From: Gracilariopsis chorda
Taxonomy: Eukaryota; Rhodophyta; Florideophyceae; Gracilariales; Gracilariaceae
Direction of reading: 5' to 3'
DNA: 64,000 nucleotides
NCBI GenBank assembly: GCA_003194525.1
Contig: NBIV01000135.1
Span: forward strand, 62,001 to 126,000
Shown here: in pieces, positions 19,933 to 30,472 of the stretch
Numbering within the stretch: the first letter of the stretch is position 1
Layout: every line of letters starts with the position of its first letter
The notes under the pieces: generated by a model
Database searches by the model: none
Told to the model about the DNA's origin: nothing
Seen by the model: the letters and a program-made list of their open reading frames with translations, nothing else
Translations under genes and position numbers: made by a program

Positions 19933-21427
19933 TTATATCGTTTCTTGTTTCTTAGAGATTATACTGTTCAGTAACTTCTTCTTCTCTATTCTATATCGTA
20001 TCGCTAGCTCATGGCGAGCACATTTCACTGTCCCGCTTCGCAGCAAGGCCTCGTCTTCGTCTAATGTTGTGCCCATAGCCTTCAGTTCGGCCTCGCAAAG
20101 TTCACGCAATGCCGTTTCAGCAGCGTTTCGGTTACTGTTTAGCTTTCTCGCCACAGATTCAACGACCTTATTATCAAATCCTTTTCTTTTCGCTACCAAG
20201 GACTTTCGTGCAATTCCAAGCAAGTGTTCAACACTGGAATCGAAAGTGAATGTTTCACTTGGGTTATCTGGCTCAACGAATCCGTAGTACTGCAGAAATG
20301 CGTCATTGCTCTGGGAACCATACGATATGAACACCTCATGCCCCGTATCATAATCTTCCCCGCTCCGCACTTCAAACTTATCTGAAAAGTATTCGTAGGA
20401 GACATTGGCTCGATCTGTCACACGAGAATTGTGGTTGAAAAAGTCGATCCCGGGTGTCATTGCGTACCGTTGTAGCTCAACTCCTTGTATCAACTTGACA
20501 ATCTTCGGAGTTAGTACGTCGTACATGAGAAGGGCGAAAAGGGCGGTAAGCCCCCCTGTGAATTGATGTAGAAGTTTAAATTTCGAATGGTAGAAGCAGT
20601 TAGATACATGTGGAGAGATTTGCCCAGAGGTGCCGCGAAGTTAAGTATGGGTACGTACCGTTCAGAGCATTCTCCAAGGGCAAAGCTTTCAACGCGGGCC
20701 ATAGCAAGACATTAGCGGCAATGAAGAGCAAAAGACGCAGACGCTCTTTAAACGGCGCAAGCTCAAGAGGTCCCTGAAAGGCCCTGCTCCGAACACAGTC
20801 CACAGCGCGAACAAAATCCGTGTACTTCCTACCTCGCATTATAGGGTTGTTTGCGTTGTTAAGTAAGCTGTACCACTTCCTGTATTCATTTCTTTGTTCA
20901 ACGATGGCGTCTATTAAACGGGAGTTCTGGAGCTCGGCGAGCTGTGAATCTGACCAGTGATGTGGGAGATCGACAGAAGTAGGTAGCAAAGATGCCCAAA
21001 GATGTAATTCGTGTTCCAGGTCTTGCTGGCAGTCTGCAGTACGCAAAGCAAGACGAACATACCAAGGCAGTTTCCTCCATGTATCTGACGGTACCTTTTC
21101 TGGAAACGGCGACTGCTTTACGTCGAGGGATGTCACCTGCAATACCTTTTTGCGATCAACCGATATGAGCAAGTCTCCCGCTCGTACAGGGGATGTTGCG
21201 AGCATTCCTCGCTGCGCCACCCCTTTTCTCTCGGAGTCAAAATTTGTTAGGGATATTGACGGCATTTGTATCCCGGTCTTCTCGGTCCATGTGTTAAACT
21301 CGTTTGTACTTAAGTCGGCATTTGTGCTTTCTTTGACTCTTTCCGAGCTACTGCTCAAGCTACATCTCAGAGACTGCATTCGATTGTATCGATTGCGCTG
21401 TAATGACGGGGAAACACAAAAAGCCAT
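19933..21427 (-). CDS. SET-domain protein, Rubisco LSMT-like (2 exons, ~463 aa)
   Basis: Probable protein-lysine N-methyltransferase. Exon 1 is 21427-20659 and exon 2 is 20555-19933, separated by a 103-nt intron (GTACGT...CAG). The phase-1 join gives ENALNGG followed by LTALFALLMYD. The SET core appears as RGMLATSPVRAGDLL (N-flank, near residue 70), DFFNHNS (catalytic NH motif) and GHEVFISYGSQSNDAFLQYYGF. A helical C-terminal substrate-binding lobe of the Rubisco LSMT type follows. The first ATG (21427) starts a Ser/Arg-rich, acid-poor N-terminus compatible with a plastid transit peptide. The substrate cannot be told from sequence. It overlaps no neighbour and converges on the J-like gene with a 27-nt gap. 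Confidence 0.85.
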
Positions 21428-22495
21428 TACTCTCCGCTGCTTTCTGGGCTTCTCTGAGACGACACGGGTGATACGGCTATATGATTTTGGGGTAAGATGT
21501 TGCAAGAGTTAGAGGGTGTGAAGGAAATCTGCTAGCCAGTTAGTGGAACTTGGACTTCTGGCTTGCAAATCAGTAGGAAAGATGAAGTGACGGCGTGTGA
21601 TTGCTGAAAGATGAGTGATTACGAAGGATACAAAGGCCATTGTATGGCGTGTACGTCATTGCATAAGAAGGTTGGCGCGAGGTCTAACGATTCGCCGGAG
21701 ATGACAAGGGTTACTCTGAAAAGTGGTACAGTTGTTTCACACGTCCAAGACCTGATACGCGAGTAGATCGGGACGAGATGATGAAAAATCGATATTTCTG
21801 CTTGGCACCAACGGTTAGCCATCTAGTACACATGCCTTCTACGTGTACAGTAGAGTTTACGGTTGGTAGGGTAAGGCTTCATCGATAGGGTTGATTTCTT
21901 CCTTCTCCTTTGAACTGGACTTTTGACCTTTGGAGTCCTTTTATACAAGGGCACCCTTACAACTTGTAAGTTACAAGAATGTACACTTTTCTCTGGTGCT
22001 CTTCTTCTATGAGTGCAGGCGAAATTGCCGAAAGACATTGCTTTCGTTATCCTTTCGCAACATTCGCCGTGAATACTTCACATCTATACTAAAGTTATTT
22101 TTTTAACTATTATTCATCTCGAAGGAGAAAAGGAGATCATTCTGCTCGCAATACAAGAGAGCTCTTTCTACCAATCAAATCACGAGTACTATCCTCCTGA
22201 TATCCACGTGTTCGCGGTGTAATTAAAGAGACTAAACGATTCCCCAATTCCTTCTCATGCCACACCCTCTGAAATATGACCGTTTCAGATGCACGTCCAC
22301 GTCTGCTTCTTCTGAAGGAACCATTGCAGCCATGGCTTTCCGCACGCCCGTTCCGAAAAGAAACATATCCGAGTAGGTTGTCGTTCCGTATTAAGGTACC
22401 GGGGCTTTCCTCATTTCGTGCTTGCAAAGGTCTTCAAAAGGGATGTGATTAATGCTCCCGGTCTTAAACTACTTAAGCTCCGTCTTATCTTCAAC
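21428..22495. other. Intergenic region between divergent genes
   Basis: A region shared by the SET gene (minus) and the SprT-like gene (plus), presumably containing both promoters. No ORF or repeat I can support. Confidence 0.5.
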
Positions 22496-23575
22496 ATGAC
22501 CACATCACCCGCGTTTAGCCCAAGCCCCCCTCTATCCCCTTCTCTTCAGGTTCGACGGGAACAGGTGCTTCATATTGCTGAAAAACGTGGGTGGCTGGTT
22601 GCTCCGCGTGCTTCTCAAGTACTAGACGCATGCCACGCTGCCTGGAAGGCCGGAACACTTCCTGAAGTATCGCCTATTCCGTCTCCAAGTTCTGCATCGA
22701 GTTCGGACGCACATAGTCAACACTTGGCTTCTCTGACTCCAACTCTTTCATCCAGTTCAAACCATTATTCCCCAGGCTCGGATCAAATCGACCAGCTTTG
22801 CGAGAACTTGAGTGACCTGCGAGTGCAAGGCGAGCCCAGAAGCCCACTATTCTTCAGTCCGCCACTCAGCGAAAATAGCATGTGTGCAAATCGGAAATTT
22901 CCATCTGCACGAAGAAACTCTCCAAGCAAGGACCTGTTCACAAGTTACAGAGATACTCAAGATGGCCGTAACTTACAAGGCATTGAAGATGAAGCGATTG
23001 TTTGTGAGCCAAGCCCAGCATGTCTTAAAAGGAGTTCCGAATGGCTCCTTCCAGGACCTTTTTTGAAAACTCGTGAGCGATGTGCCGAAAAGCTTCTGCA
23101 AATCCTCGACCACGAAGTCCTAAACGGTGCCCTAACGCGTGAAAAGGGTAACAGTGTATCGGGAGTTACACTAGCTTGGAATTCACGGTTGTACAAGACT
23201 GCCGGCGTCACATATATGAAGAAAAAGGCAAGTACCGGAGAGCGGAAGGCAGCGATAGAGCTTAGTATGAAAGTGGTGGATGAACCGGTTAGACTATATA
23301 ATACACTAGCGCATGAGATGTGTCACGCGGCGACTTGGATTATCGACAACTGTGCAAAACCACCGCACGGTTCAGTGTTCAAATCGTGGGCGAAGCGTTT
23401 CCATGAATGGGACTCGAGCCTGAAAATCACAACATGTCATGACTACGCCATTCGTTACAAGTATAACTACCAATGCGTCAAGTGCACAACCACGTATGGG
23501 AGACATTCCAAAAGCATTGATACTACAAAGAAGGTCTGTGGTCGTTGTAGAGGCACTCTACAATTGCTTGTCTAG
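22496..23575 (+). CDS. SprT-like zinc metalloprotease, GCNA/ACRC type (359 aa)
   Basis: GCNA/SPRTN-family proteases act on DNA-protein crosslinks in the nucleus. The N-terminal half (to ~200) is Ser/Pro-rich and disordered. The SprT-like domain follows, with VTLAWNSRLYKTAG and the zinc-binding active site HEMCHAA (HEXXH) near residue 278, then GSVFKSWAKRFHE. It ends with a four-cysteine zinc ribbon (YQCVKC ... VCGRC). The order matches GCNA: long disordered tail, SprT, zinc ribbon. It lacks the HMG box some members carry. The start at 22496 is the first ATG in a frame open further upstream. Single exon, no lesion. Confidence 0.88.
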   Translation: MTTSPAFSPSPPLSPSLQVRREQVLHIAEKRGWLVAPRASQVLDACHAAWKAGTLPEVSPIPSPSSASSSDAHSQHLASLTPTLSSSSNHYSPGSDQIDQLCENLSDLRVQGEPRSPLFFSPPLSENSMCANRKFPSARRNSPSKDLFTSYRDTQDGRNLQGIEDEAIVCEPSPACLKRSSEWLLPGPFLKTRERCAEKLLQILDHEVLNGALTREKGNSVSGVTLAWNSRLYKTAGVTYMKKKASTGERKAAIELSMKVVDEPVRLYNTLAHEMCHAATWIIDNCAKPPHGSVFKSWAKRFHEWDSSLKITTCHDYAIRYKYNYQCVKCTTTYGRHSKSIDTTKKVCGRCRGTLQLLV

Positions 23576-24254
23576 CAGATAGAAACAGCACCGTTCATAT
23601 AACATTGTAACTATTAATGAAGCCTAATAATAGCTTGGATGGCGCAGGGTGTTCATGTAAGTAAATGCGTTTTGTGACAATTTTGTGGCAACCCTACTCA
23701 CAGCCGCCAAGTTCCTGTGTTGAAGCGACAGCACCTTCCTTACGCAATTCTCTACACGAATGAGGTTCTCAGGGAAGACGCTGAGTGCGGACATGCTGCC
23801 GTTATACGATAGATTAGGTAGAAGGATATGTGAGAAAGCAAAGGAAAGGAGCGTTTAACGCTTATCTACAGGAGAGCAAGAAAAGGAAGATGCAATAATG
23901 AGCACCGAAAAAGACCTACCTGAGCACAAGAGGAGGCACATGTGCATCCCCGCATTTGCCAATAATACACGTCCACGTGTGTACTTTTCACATGTGTGCA
24001 AACTGGTGCCGGGTCGAAAGCCGGGTGTTTCCATCTGATATGTCTCCGTATCCCATGGCTTCTCCTAATCTCGTTCACATTCGCAAAACCCTACCACGAA
24101 CCAGTCTACAACCTTGGTGCGGTAAGAAACTTCAAGTCTCCTCTGACAGACTTGGGCAGAAGCAACTCTACCTTTTCGAAACTCTCTGCGAACCACGAGA
24201 CAAAAGAACAATTGCGAATAGCCTGGTGCGCAGAAAGATCGATCTAAGAGCAAT
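23576..24254. other. Intergenic
   Basis: Nothing recognisable. Presumed 3' region of the SprT-like gene and promoter of the zinc-finger gene at 24255. Confidence 0.5.
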
Positions 24255-24839
24255 ATGCAAGAGCCAACACACCTCATCCACAAGAGCCCGTTGAGAGTAA
24301 CATTTTTGCCACTTTTCCCGCCGCGCTCCTCCATCATTGCAAATTCAACGCCGTTGCAACCGTTGAAACGACACCGCACAAGGCACAGCGTTGCACGACG
24401 ACGAAGAGTTCGCAGCGCAGCAGAAACACCAGACCCATCGCCAGAACCCTCAGGCCAGGACGCGTCTGGAGCATCTTCAGAAGATGAGTCGGAACAGATA
24501 GATATTGAAGATATCAAATTGCAGTTTCCGCTGCCAAGCATATTCGAGAATAGCGGTAATCCGGAATGTGAACAATGTGCCGGAGCTGGTGAAATTGAAT
24601 GTCCTGTATGTAGTGGGACTGGTTTCTACTCGCTTACTATGATGGATACTGTGAGCTCATCGCAGTGTCGAATGTGCCAAGGACACAAGAGTATCCCCTG
24701 CCCTACGTGTAGGCGGGTGGTTTACAAGTCAGTTTTGTGGTGGGATCAAGTACCTTCCGCGGAGGATGACCCCGAAGAAAAATGGAGAGATGGGGAAGAA
24801 GGTCCACGGTTTCAATGGGGAGAGAACCCGGCTGATTAA
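24255..24839 (+). CDS. DnaJ-type CXXCXGXG zinc-finger protein, probably plastid-targeted (194 aa)
   Basis: Contains only the DnaJ cysteine-rich domain, with no J domain: CEQCAGAGEIEC, CPVCSGTGF, CRMCQG and CPTC between residues ~108 and 155, i.e. four CXXC modules binding two zincs. Stand-alone proteins of this kind in plants and algae (BSD2, PSA2 and relatives) are chloroplast chaperones or disulfide-active factors for Rubisco and photosystem assembly. The first ~60 residues are basic and Ser/Arg/Pro-rich with few acids before the acidic linker, compatible with a transit peptide. Which subgroup it belongs to cannot be decided by eye. Single exon; start at the first ATG. Confidence 0.8.
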   Translation: MQEPTHLIHKSPLRVTFLPLFPPRSSIIANSTPLQPLKRHRTRHSVARRRRVRSAAETPDPSPEPSGQDASGASSEDESEQIDIEDIKLQFPLPSIFENSGNPECEQCAGAGEIECPVCSGTGFYSLTMMDTVSSSQCRMCQGHKSIPCPTCRRVVYKSVLWWDQVPSAEDDPEEKWRDGEEGPRFQWGENPAD

Positions 24840-25214
24840 TGTGAAAGAGGGTGATGTGCGTACTGCTTTTTTTGTAGACCTGGTGTATAGTATTCGGACC
24901 AATCGTCTGTATATGTTCACGTCAAGAAGTTGCAGCTCTACAAGAAGGCGCATCACGCAGATACTCTTTGTCCCGGAGCTGGCTATAGTCGGCAAACTTG
25001 TGGGGACGGACGATCAGTTGGCCATGGGGCTTTCGTGTATAGGAGCAGCGAACGTTTTAAAGATGGCTCATGGTACCTTTGGTACACTCGTAATGACACA
25101 AATGGTATAGCTTCTACTAATCGGACGGAGGAGGCGGGTTCTAACCCGGAATAGTGAACATGAAGTGAAATGGACGTTTGCGATCTGTTCATGTAGACGT
25201 TAACCAACGAAGTA
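24840..25214. other. Intergenic between convergent genes
   Basis: Short 3'-to-3' spacer with no supported feature. Confidence 0.5.
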
Positions 25215-25754
25215 TCAGGAACTAGAGTTGTCTCTTGAAGCGGGAGGCTCGCTGTCGATGTTAGTGGAGCGATTCTCAGCAATGTTTGTTACTTTGCTTT
25301 GAAGGCGTTCAATGCAACGGCAAAGCGTCTTGAAGGAGGTTCCTGACGAGTTAGAGACCAGTCGATATGTAAAGTACGTAACAGCGCAGAAAGCGATCGC
25401 AGCAGTGAGGAACATGAAGATAAAGATGGTAAGCCCCAGAGCAAACACAAAGGCAGTTATTAGAACCATAGCGACGCAAAGCAAAGTGCACAGAAGGATT
25501 GTACAACAAATGAGCGATGAGAACAATAGCGTTCCTACGACGGCAAACACACAGACGAGCAGAATTGTAGCGGAGAGAGAAAGGGCAAGCAGCAGTTTTG
25601 GGGTGAACAGCAGTATCAGCACTGCCAGAGGGTAGGTTAGGAGACTTGCATCTCGTTCTGAAACACCTCGACTTATCAGCCAGTTTCTGAGCGCAGTAAG
25701 AGTGGTTTTGAGGTGTTGGCGTAGAGCTAGGGGTAATGTTTGCTGATTAGCCAT
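25215..25754 (-). CDS. Small polytopic membrane protein (179 aa), unrecognised
   Basis: Residues ~38-135 are almost continuously hydrophobic and could form four spans or two hairpins: LLTYPLAVLILLFTPKLLLA, LSATILLVCVFAVVG, SLICCTILLCTLLC with VAMVLITAFVFALG, and IFIFMFLTAAIAFC. The N-terminal ~35 residues are amphipathic (QHLKTTLTALRNWL) and the C-terminus is hydrophilic. There is no signal peptide. The layout recalls lipid-droplet or ER hairpin proteins such as the LDAF1/promethin type, but I cannot show homology. The ATG at 25754 is the first in frame. Confidence 0.6.
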   Translation of the reverse strand: MANQQTLPLALRQHLKTTLTALRNWLISRGVSERDASLLTYPLAVLILLFTPKLLLALSLSATILLVCVFAVVGTLLFSSLICCTILLCTLLCVAMVLITAFVFALGLTIFIFMFLTAAIAFCAVTYFTYRLVSNSSGTSFKTLCRCIERLQSKVTNIAENRSTNIDSEPPASRDNSSS

Positions 25755-26146
25755 GTGGAAGAATATGTGTGGGAGGAAGAAGAACTGGATGAGGAACGCT
25801 GGCGGTGGCAGGGGGCTTGGCCCATTTGTCTAATTGTATGAAGGCAGCAGTCGAGTGCACAGTGCAGACTTGCTTCAACAGCACTACGCTCACATCTGTA
25901 TCAGAAACCGCTACTGCACAGCCATGATCGCGACCATGGCCCACACTGACGGTAAACTTTGGTGATCATCAGTCAAGACAACCGCACAGTGTGCACATCC
26001 CTTCCTCTTCTTGCGACGCAGTGAAGTTCACACGGTGTGATTCACACCGTCGCCATACGAATTCCTTCGTGAAGACGGTCTTCGACTACTCAGAAAACAA
26101 AGTTCTATAAGTAATGGTGATTTTCAGTAAAGAGGCGCGCAAGTAC
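25755..26146. other. Intergenic upstream of tRNA-Arg
   Basis: No feature seen beyond presumed 5' regions. Confidence 0.5.
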
Positions 26147-26220
26147 GGCTCTGTGGCCAAATTGGATAAGGCATCGGTCTACGGATCCGGAGATTGCAGG
26201 TTCAAGTCCTGCCAGAGTCG
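26147..26220 (+). tRNA. tRNA-Arg (anticodon ACG)
   Basis: A complete cloverleaf of 74 nt. The acceptor is GGCTCTG / CAGAGTC with one G-U pair. The D arm is GCC...GGC. The anticodon loop CTACGGA gives ACG (reads CGU after A-to-I editing). The T arm is GCAGG-TTCAAGT-CCTGC and the discriminator is G. Position 31-39 is a T-T mismatch, the only oddity. There is no intron and no encoded CCA. Confidence 0.93.
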
Positions 26221-26223
26221 GAA

Positions 26224-26230
26224 TTTTTTT
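26224..26230 (+). terminator. Pol III terminator of tRNA-Arg
   Basis: A run of seven T beginning four bases after the tRNA discriminator base, the normal RNA polymerase III stop. Confidence 0.85.
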
Positions 26231-26662
26231 GCTCGAGTTCTGCAAAAACCATCTCATGGCTGCTGACTCAGTACCATGCGAGCGTTTGCAAACTGCGGCA
26301 ATGCCGCACTCGCGTTCTTCGCATTCGTCGTCTACGAAGCGGTGAAACCAGAAGTTCTGCTATCCAGGGTTAAGAGTTATTGGTTAGCACCACGCGTGCT
26401 GCGCTGAGAAACACAATAAAGCGGAGTGCGCATTTCTCCTCGTGCATGTGCGTAATTTCTGCGCCCCTCGCTGTCGCTTCGTCAAAAATCTCAACTGAAT
26501 GAAATGTGACGATGCGCCGAAGTAAGAGCGATCCTTCTTCATCAAAGTCGTGAATGCGCCGCTTAAAAGCAGCCGTTACCCTCCACAACACAGCGGCGCT
26601 CTGTTCCACAGCGGCGCTCTGTTCTACCTCTTCATTTTGTGTATCGCATCCACGTTACCGCC
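26231..26662. other. Upstream region of SBPase gene with 20-bp tandem duplication
   Basis: No ORF. Just before the SBPase start, CAGCGGCGCTCTGTTC occurs twice in tandem with a 20-bp period (about 26590-26626), in the likely 5' UTR or core promoter. Confidence 0.7.
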
Positions 26663-27601
26663 ATGGCAGCCCAACTCGCACCATCTCTGTCCGACAAGCT
26701 GGCAACGCTTTCTGACCAGCCGCTCGTAGCTGTATTGACCGCTATCGCAGATGCCTCCGCCTCCATTGCCCATCTGCTACGCGAAAACTCCCAGGCTACC
26801 GAGAAAACCGCATCTACCAATGCATTTGGAGATCAGCAACTGCAGATCGATGTGCAGGCCGATAACATCATCATGAGCGCCTTAGAGAACACGAAACAAG
26901 TAGCCGTTGCCTCGTCAGAGGAGACTCCAATCGAAAAGACCCTCTCCGAAAACGGGCTCTACACCGTTGCTTTTGATCCCCTGGACGGCTCGTCTATCAT
27001 TGGCTCTAACTTTGCTGTCGGTTCAATTTTCGGAGTGTGGCCTGGAAAACACCTCATCGGCGTCTCGGGAAGAGACCTCTCTTCGTCAGTTGCTGTTGTT
27101 TATGGCCCGCAGGCCACGATGTTCGTTGCCGCTTCCGGTTTTGGCAATTGTGTACAACACTTCACGTTGCTTGACAACGTTTGGAGGCATACCAAGCATA
27201 TCGAGCACATTCACGAAGGAAAACTTTTCGCTCCGGCAAATCTGCGATGCGCTCAAGATAATCTGGGCTATAAACAACTTATCGAGTATTACATGAGCAA
27301 CAGATATACGCTGAGATATACGGGTGGTATGGTTCCTGACGTTACGCAGATTCTTGTGAAGGGTAATGGAATCTTTGTCTCACCTGTGTCAGTTTTGGCA
27401 CCGGCAAAACTGAGATTGGCTTATGAGGCATTGCCTATGGCTCATCTTATCAAATCTGCAGGTGGTCGTTGTAGCGATGGTTCATCTGACTTGCTTGACT
27501 TGAGCGTACAAGAGTGTGAGCAACGCACAGCAGTTTGTCTCGGAAGTACTGAGGAGGTTTTGCGCTTTGAGAAAATGTGTTCGACCACCAATGGGCAATA
27601 G
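26663..27601 (+). CDS. Sedoheptulose-1,7-bisphosphatase-like enzyme, no transit peptide (312 aa)
   Basis: FBPase/SBPase family. The Mg-binding loop FDPLDGSSIIGSNFAVGSIFGVWPG (about residues 104-128) and YTLRYTGGMVPDV near 220 are the SBPase versions of these blocks. The product splits sedoheptulose-1,7-bisphosphate to sedoheptulose-7-phosphate. The ATG at 26663 sits in a strong context (CCGCCATGG), and the catalytic domain begins almost at once, leaving no room for a plastid transit peptide. In plant plastid SBPase the light-regulated cysteine pair lies in a CGGTAC motif before NSFGDEQL. Here the aligned stretch (residues ~44-54, TEKTASTNAFGD) has no cysteine. I infer a cytosolic, thioredoxin-independent isoform. 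Identity is firm; localisation is inferred. Confidence 0.88.
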   Translation: MAAQLAPSLSDKLATLSDQPLVAVLTAIADASASIAHLLRENSQATEKTASTNAFGDQQLQIDVQADNIIMSALENTKQVAVASSEETPIEKTLSENGLYTVAFDPLDGSSIIGSNFAVGSIFGVWPGKHLIGVSGRDLSSSVAVVYGPQATMFVAASGFGNCVQHFTLLDNVWRHTKHIEHIHEGKLFAPANLRCAQDNLGYKQLIEYYMSNRYTLRYTGGMVPDVTQILVKGNGIFVSPVSVLAPAKLRLAYEALPMAHLIKSAGGRCSDGSSDLLDLSVQECEQRTAVCLGSTEEVLRFEKMCSTTNGQ

Positions 27602-29171
27602 CTCAATCAGGCTGTCTATCTCACTGCACAGTGCTAGCCTTTTTGGATGGATACGCCCCATATCCGTACCATGTACGCCGTTCGAGATAGCACGTTTGCT
27701 GCATCAGTTGTCGTTCTCTTCCTTACAACTTCAAATGGAGTATCTCTGGAGAACTCAGTCTTCGAGGCAGAGGCCAGTGGATGAGTTAAAGAGTGGCGAA
27801 ATCGGAATGCAGCTTCGCCAGTTCTCGTCAATAAATCAAGCCTATGTGTGTAAATCCCTCTTAAAACGCAAGCGTGTCCAGTCCGGCCGTCGAGGTGCGC
27901 ACACCATACCTCTAATTCTGTACAGTTGCAGCGCAATGGATCAATAACCTGGTCGGCTTGAAATAGACCTAACCTTGGAACATGTAGGTGAGCTCACGGA
28001 GTCCATGTGTTCAAGGTGGAATGGGACTGCGTCGCCCAGAAAACGCATTACATTGCTAGGATACCCTATCAGCGATATCTTTATCCGTTTAGCCTTACAT
28101 ACAAAATACAGCAACAGAAGAAGCACGGGTGCGAAAGCTATCCAAATCATAGAGCACCGTTTCCCATTGGTTTACAAGAAAAACTGGGGAAGTAGGCTTA
28201 AACGGAACTCGCAACGAGATTGCCGACATTGCAATGGCCCACAGCTCACGAAAAGGGTAACTTCAGCCATGTGTTACGAATCCAAATTGCATAAACTTGC
28301 AAAGGACCCACTATCGAGAGCGGGCACTCATGATGACTTATGAGATCCATATTCTCTGCCTTTACTTTACATTCTCCAGAGAAACTGACTGAGAAGCTGT
28401 CTCAGGCGGGACGTAGGATCGAGCAAACAGTGAAAACCACCCTGCTTATTTTGAGAAGGTATCGGACTCTACAATGAGAGATATCGACATGGGACGAGCG
28501 AACAAAGTGTTTAGTCAGCAGATCGGAATACAAGAGTAACTGAACAAGCTCAGCCCACAAATAATTTTCGACAGCATTGACTGGGACAGCAATCAGCGGG
28601 AACCACAGGCGCAATGGATAGTATGTTGAAGACCGAATTGAGGAATATAAGACATAACTTACACATCAGGCCCTTCTTGAAATACATGATCGGTCAAAGC
28701 TACTCACGATGGGTATCAGCAAAAAGTAACCTCCACTATCCAGGCGAACAGAGGTCCTGATTGGTTTAGAGAGACGAAATGCTGTGACGGGATTCCGATT
28801 CTGTAAGACATTTACGCTTGTATGTGACCAACATCTGGATTTTGGTCACAGCAAATGTGAAGAGGTGCATGCGGAGGCCCGTGAAATAGAGGGAACCACA
28901 TCTTGGACTCTTAGAAGACGTATTACGTAAGGGAATCGTAGTGGCCCGACTCCCAGGTATTCGGTAATGAAAATAGAGGTGTTCGGAGCATGCCCGTTGA
29001 CAGGATACAAAGAAATTCGTTCGTTGAGAGCTGCTACTATGTATCTCCTTCAACAGTCTCTGTTCTCTGTCATCTGTAGTTATTCGTGGCTTCAAATAAG
29101 TCGAACGAGCTATTGCTCATAGAAAACGTGTTCTTGTTCCGGTACAAGCACATTGAGTATCATCCGAGAAG
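27602..29171. other. 1.6-kb intergenic interval
   Basis: Only short overlapping frames without ATG or family resemblance. No repeat identified. Confidence 0.5.
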
Positions 29172-29666
29172 ATGAGGCTCTCAATTCGTTTTCTTATTTT
29201 CGCGGCAGCCGTCGTCTTCACTTGCGCCCGGGCTGCCGACGTAATTCCGTTGCCGTCGTCAACGTCAAAATGTTCCTGCACGATGCCTTCAAATATCCGA
29301 AGCGGGTATGACAGCGACACTACACCCGTTTTCAAAGCAGAAGCAATAGAAAACCGCGCCACTGGTGATCCGAACTACGAGTACACTGTTATGCGTGTGA
29401 AAGTTACGTTCCGTGGATGTCCTCCGGCGAATGAATACGTCGTGGTGAAATCTCCCAAGTCGGCTGCATCCTGTGGAGTTGCATTTGAACCCGGCAACAT
29501 GTACGCCGTAACGGCGAAGTTATGTCGCTCCTCTACTCCACCGCCTGGACTCCCAGCCTCTATGGAAACCTACACTGCTACATCATGCAGCTACAACAAG
29601 CGTTGGGACTCATGTCCTTACAATGACAAAGTCTTCCTGTACTACAGCCCAGTTCAAGGATGCTAA
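29172..29666 (+). CDS. Small secreted NTR/TIMP-like cysteine-rich protein (164 aa)
   Basis: A clear signal peptide (MRLSIRFLIFAAAVVFTCARA) with predicted cleavage near residue 21. The mature part opens with a CSC motif (residues 34-36) and shows the OB-fold pattern of netrin/TIMP-like (NTR) domains: VFKAEAIE, YTVMRVKVTFRG, EYVVVKSPKSAASCG, then FEPGNMYAVTAKL. Further cysteines at C99, C117, C138, C147 and C164 suggest three or four disulfides. In TIMPs an N-terminal CXC motif contacts metalloprotease zinc, but here it is not at the mature N-terminus, so inhibition cannot be assumed. Probably extracellular or cell wall. Single exon. Confidence 0.75.
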   Translation: MRLSIRFLIFAAAVVFTCARAADVIPLPSSTSKCSCTMPSNIRSGYDSDTTPVFKAEAIENRATGDPNYEYTVMRVKVTFRGCPPANEYVVVKSPKSAASCGVAFEPGNMYAVTAKLCRSSTPPPGLPASMETYTATSCSYNKRWDSCPYNDKVFLYYSPVQGC

Positions 29667-30212
29667 CCAGAGTGTTTTCTAAGCGATGGTCATGAGGTGT
29701 GATGTGTACGTCTTGTTGAACAGAAGTTAACCTTGTATATCAGTACGACCAATTAAAAGCCCACGTGGGAAACCTACCCGGCGTAAAGAGCGCTTCTTGT
29801 CTACTGTGGTCTATGAAGAACGAAGCGGACCATGAGGCATGCATCTTTTCTTCCAGTTGTTTTCGTTCTGGAGTGTAATTCTCAAACAACGAAAGTTTCA
29901 CTCTGTCGGGGATCGGATCTGGTGGTAATTAATCTTAAACATAAACGAGGTTGTCTTAACACCATAGAATGTCTACAGCTTAATGACAAAGAGAAGCAGA
30001 GGTAAGAACATTAGTATGTCCATGGGGCATGTTTCGAATTCCGGACACCCAGTAAGGATTATTGCTAAAACAAAGCCCTTCCTAGCTAGTTAAACAGAAA
30101 TTACTGAGTGAAGCCAAGGAATTGTGTAAGAATGAGAAGCACGCTCTTCCTCAAATTGTTCAATATCGTTCTTCAAATCGACATACTTGGTTGAATTCCT
30201 ACACACAAACAC

Positions 30213-30269
<57 letters not shown>

Positions 30270-30472
30270 TTAAGTCCGCCTATGCAGTCCTAAACATGGA
30301 CATACATGCTGAGCAAGTGAGTCGTTGCTGACGGTAAAGCTAAGGGCATTTGTCCGGCCTTTCCTCCCGTATAACTAGTAGATACAGACTTCGCTAATGG
30401 TAACACTTTATACAGAGGGTTCTTAAAGCTTTCAAACAAGTAAATCGAGTTCAGGGGCATAAGTTCGGGTCT
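29667..30472. other. Intergenic with CA microsatellite
   Basis: No gene seen. It contains a (CA)n run at about 30203-30264. Confidence 0.6.
30203..30264. repeat. (CA)n microsatellite
   Basis: An almost pure CA dinucleotide run of about 60 bp with two interruptions near its left end. Confidence 0.95.
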
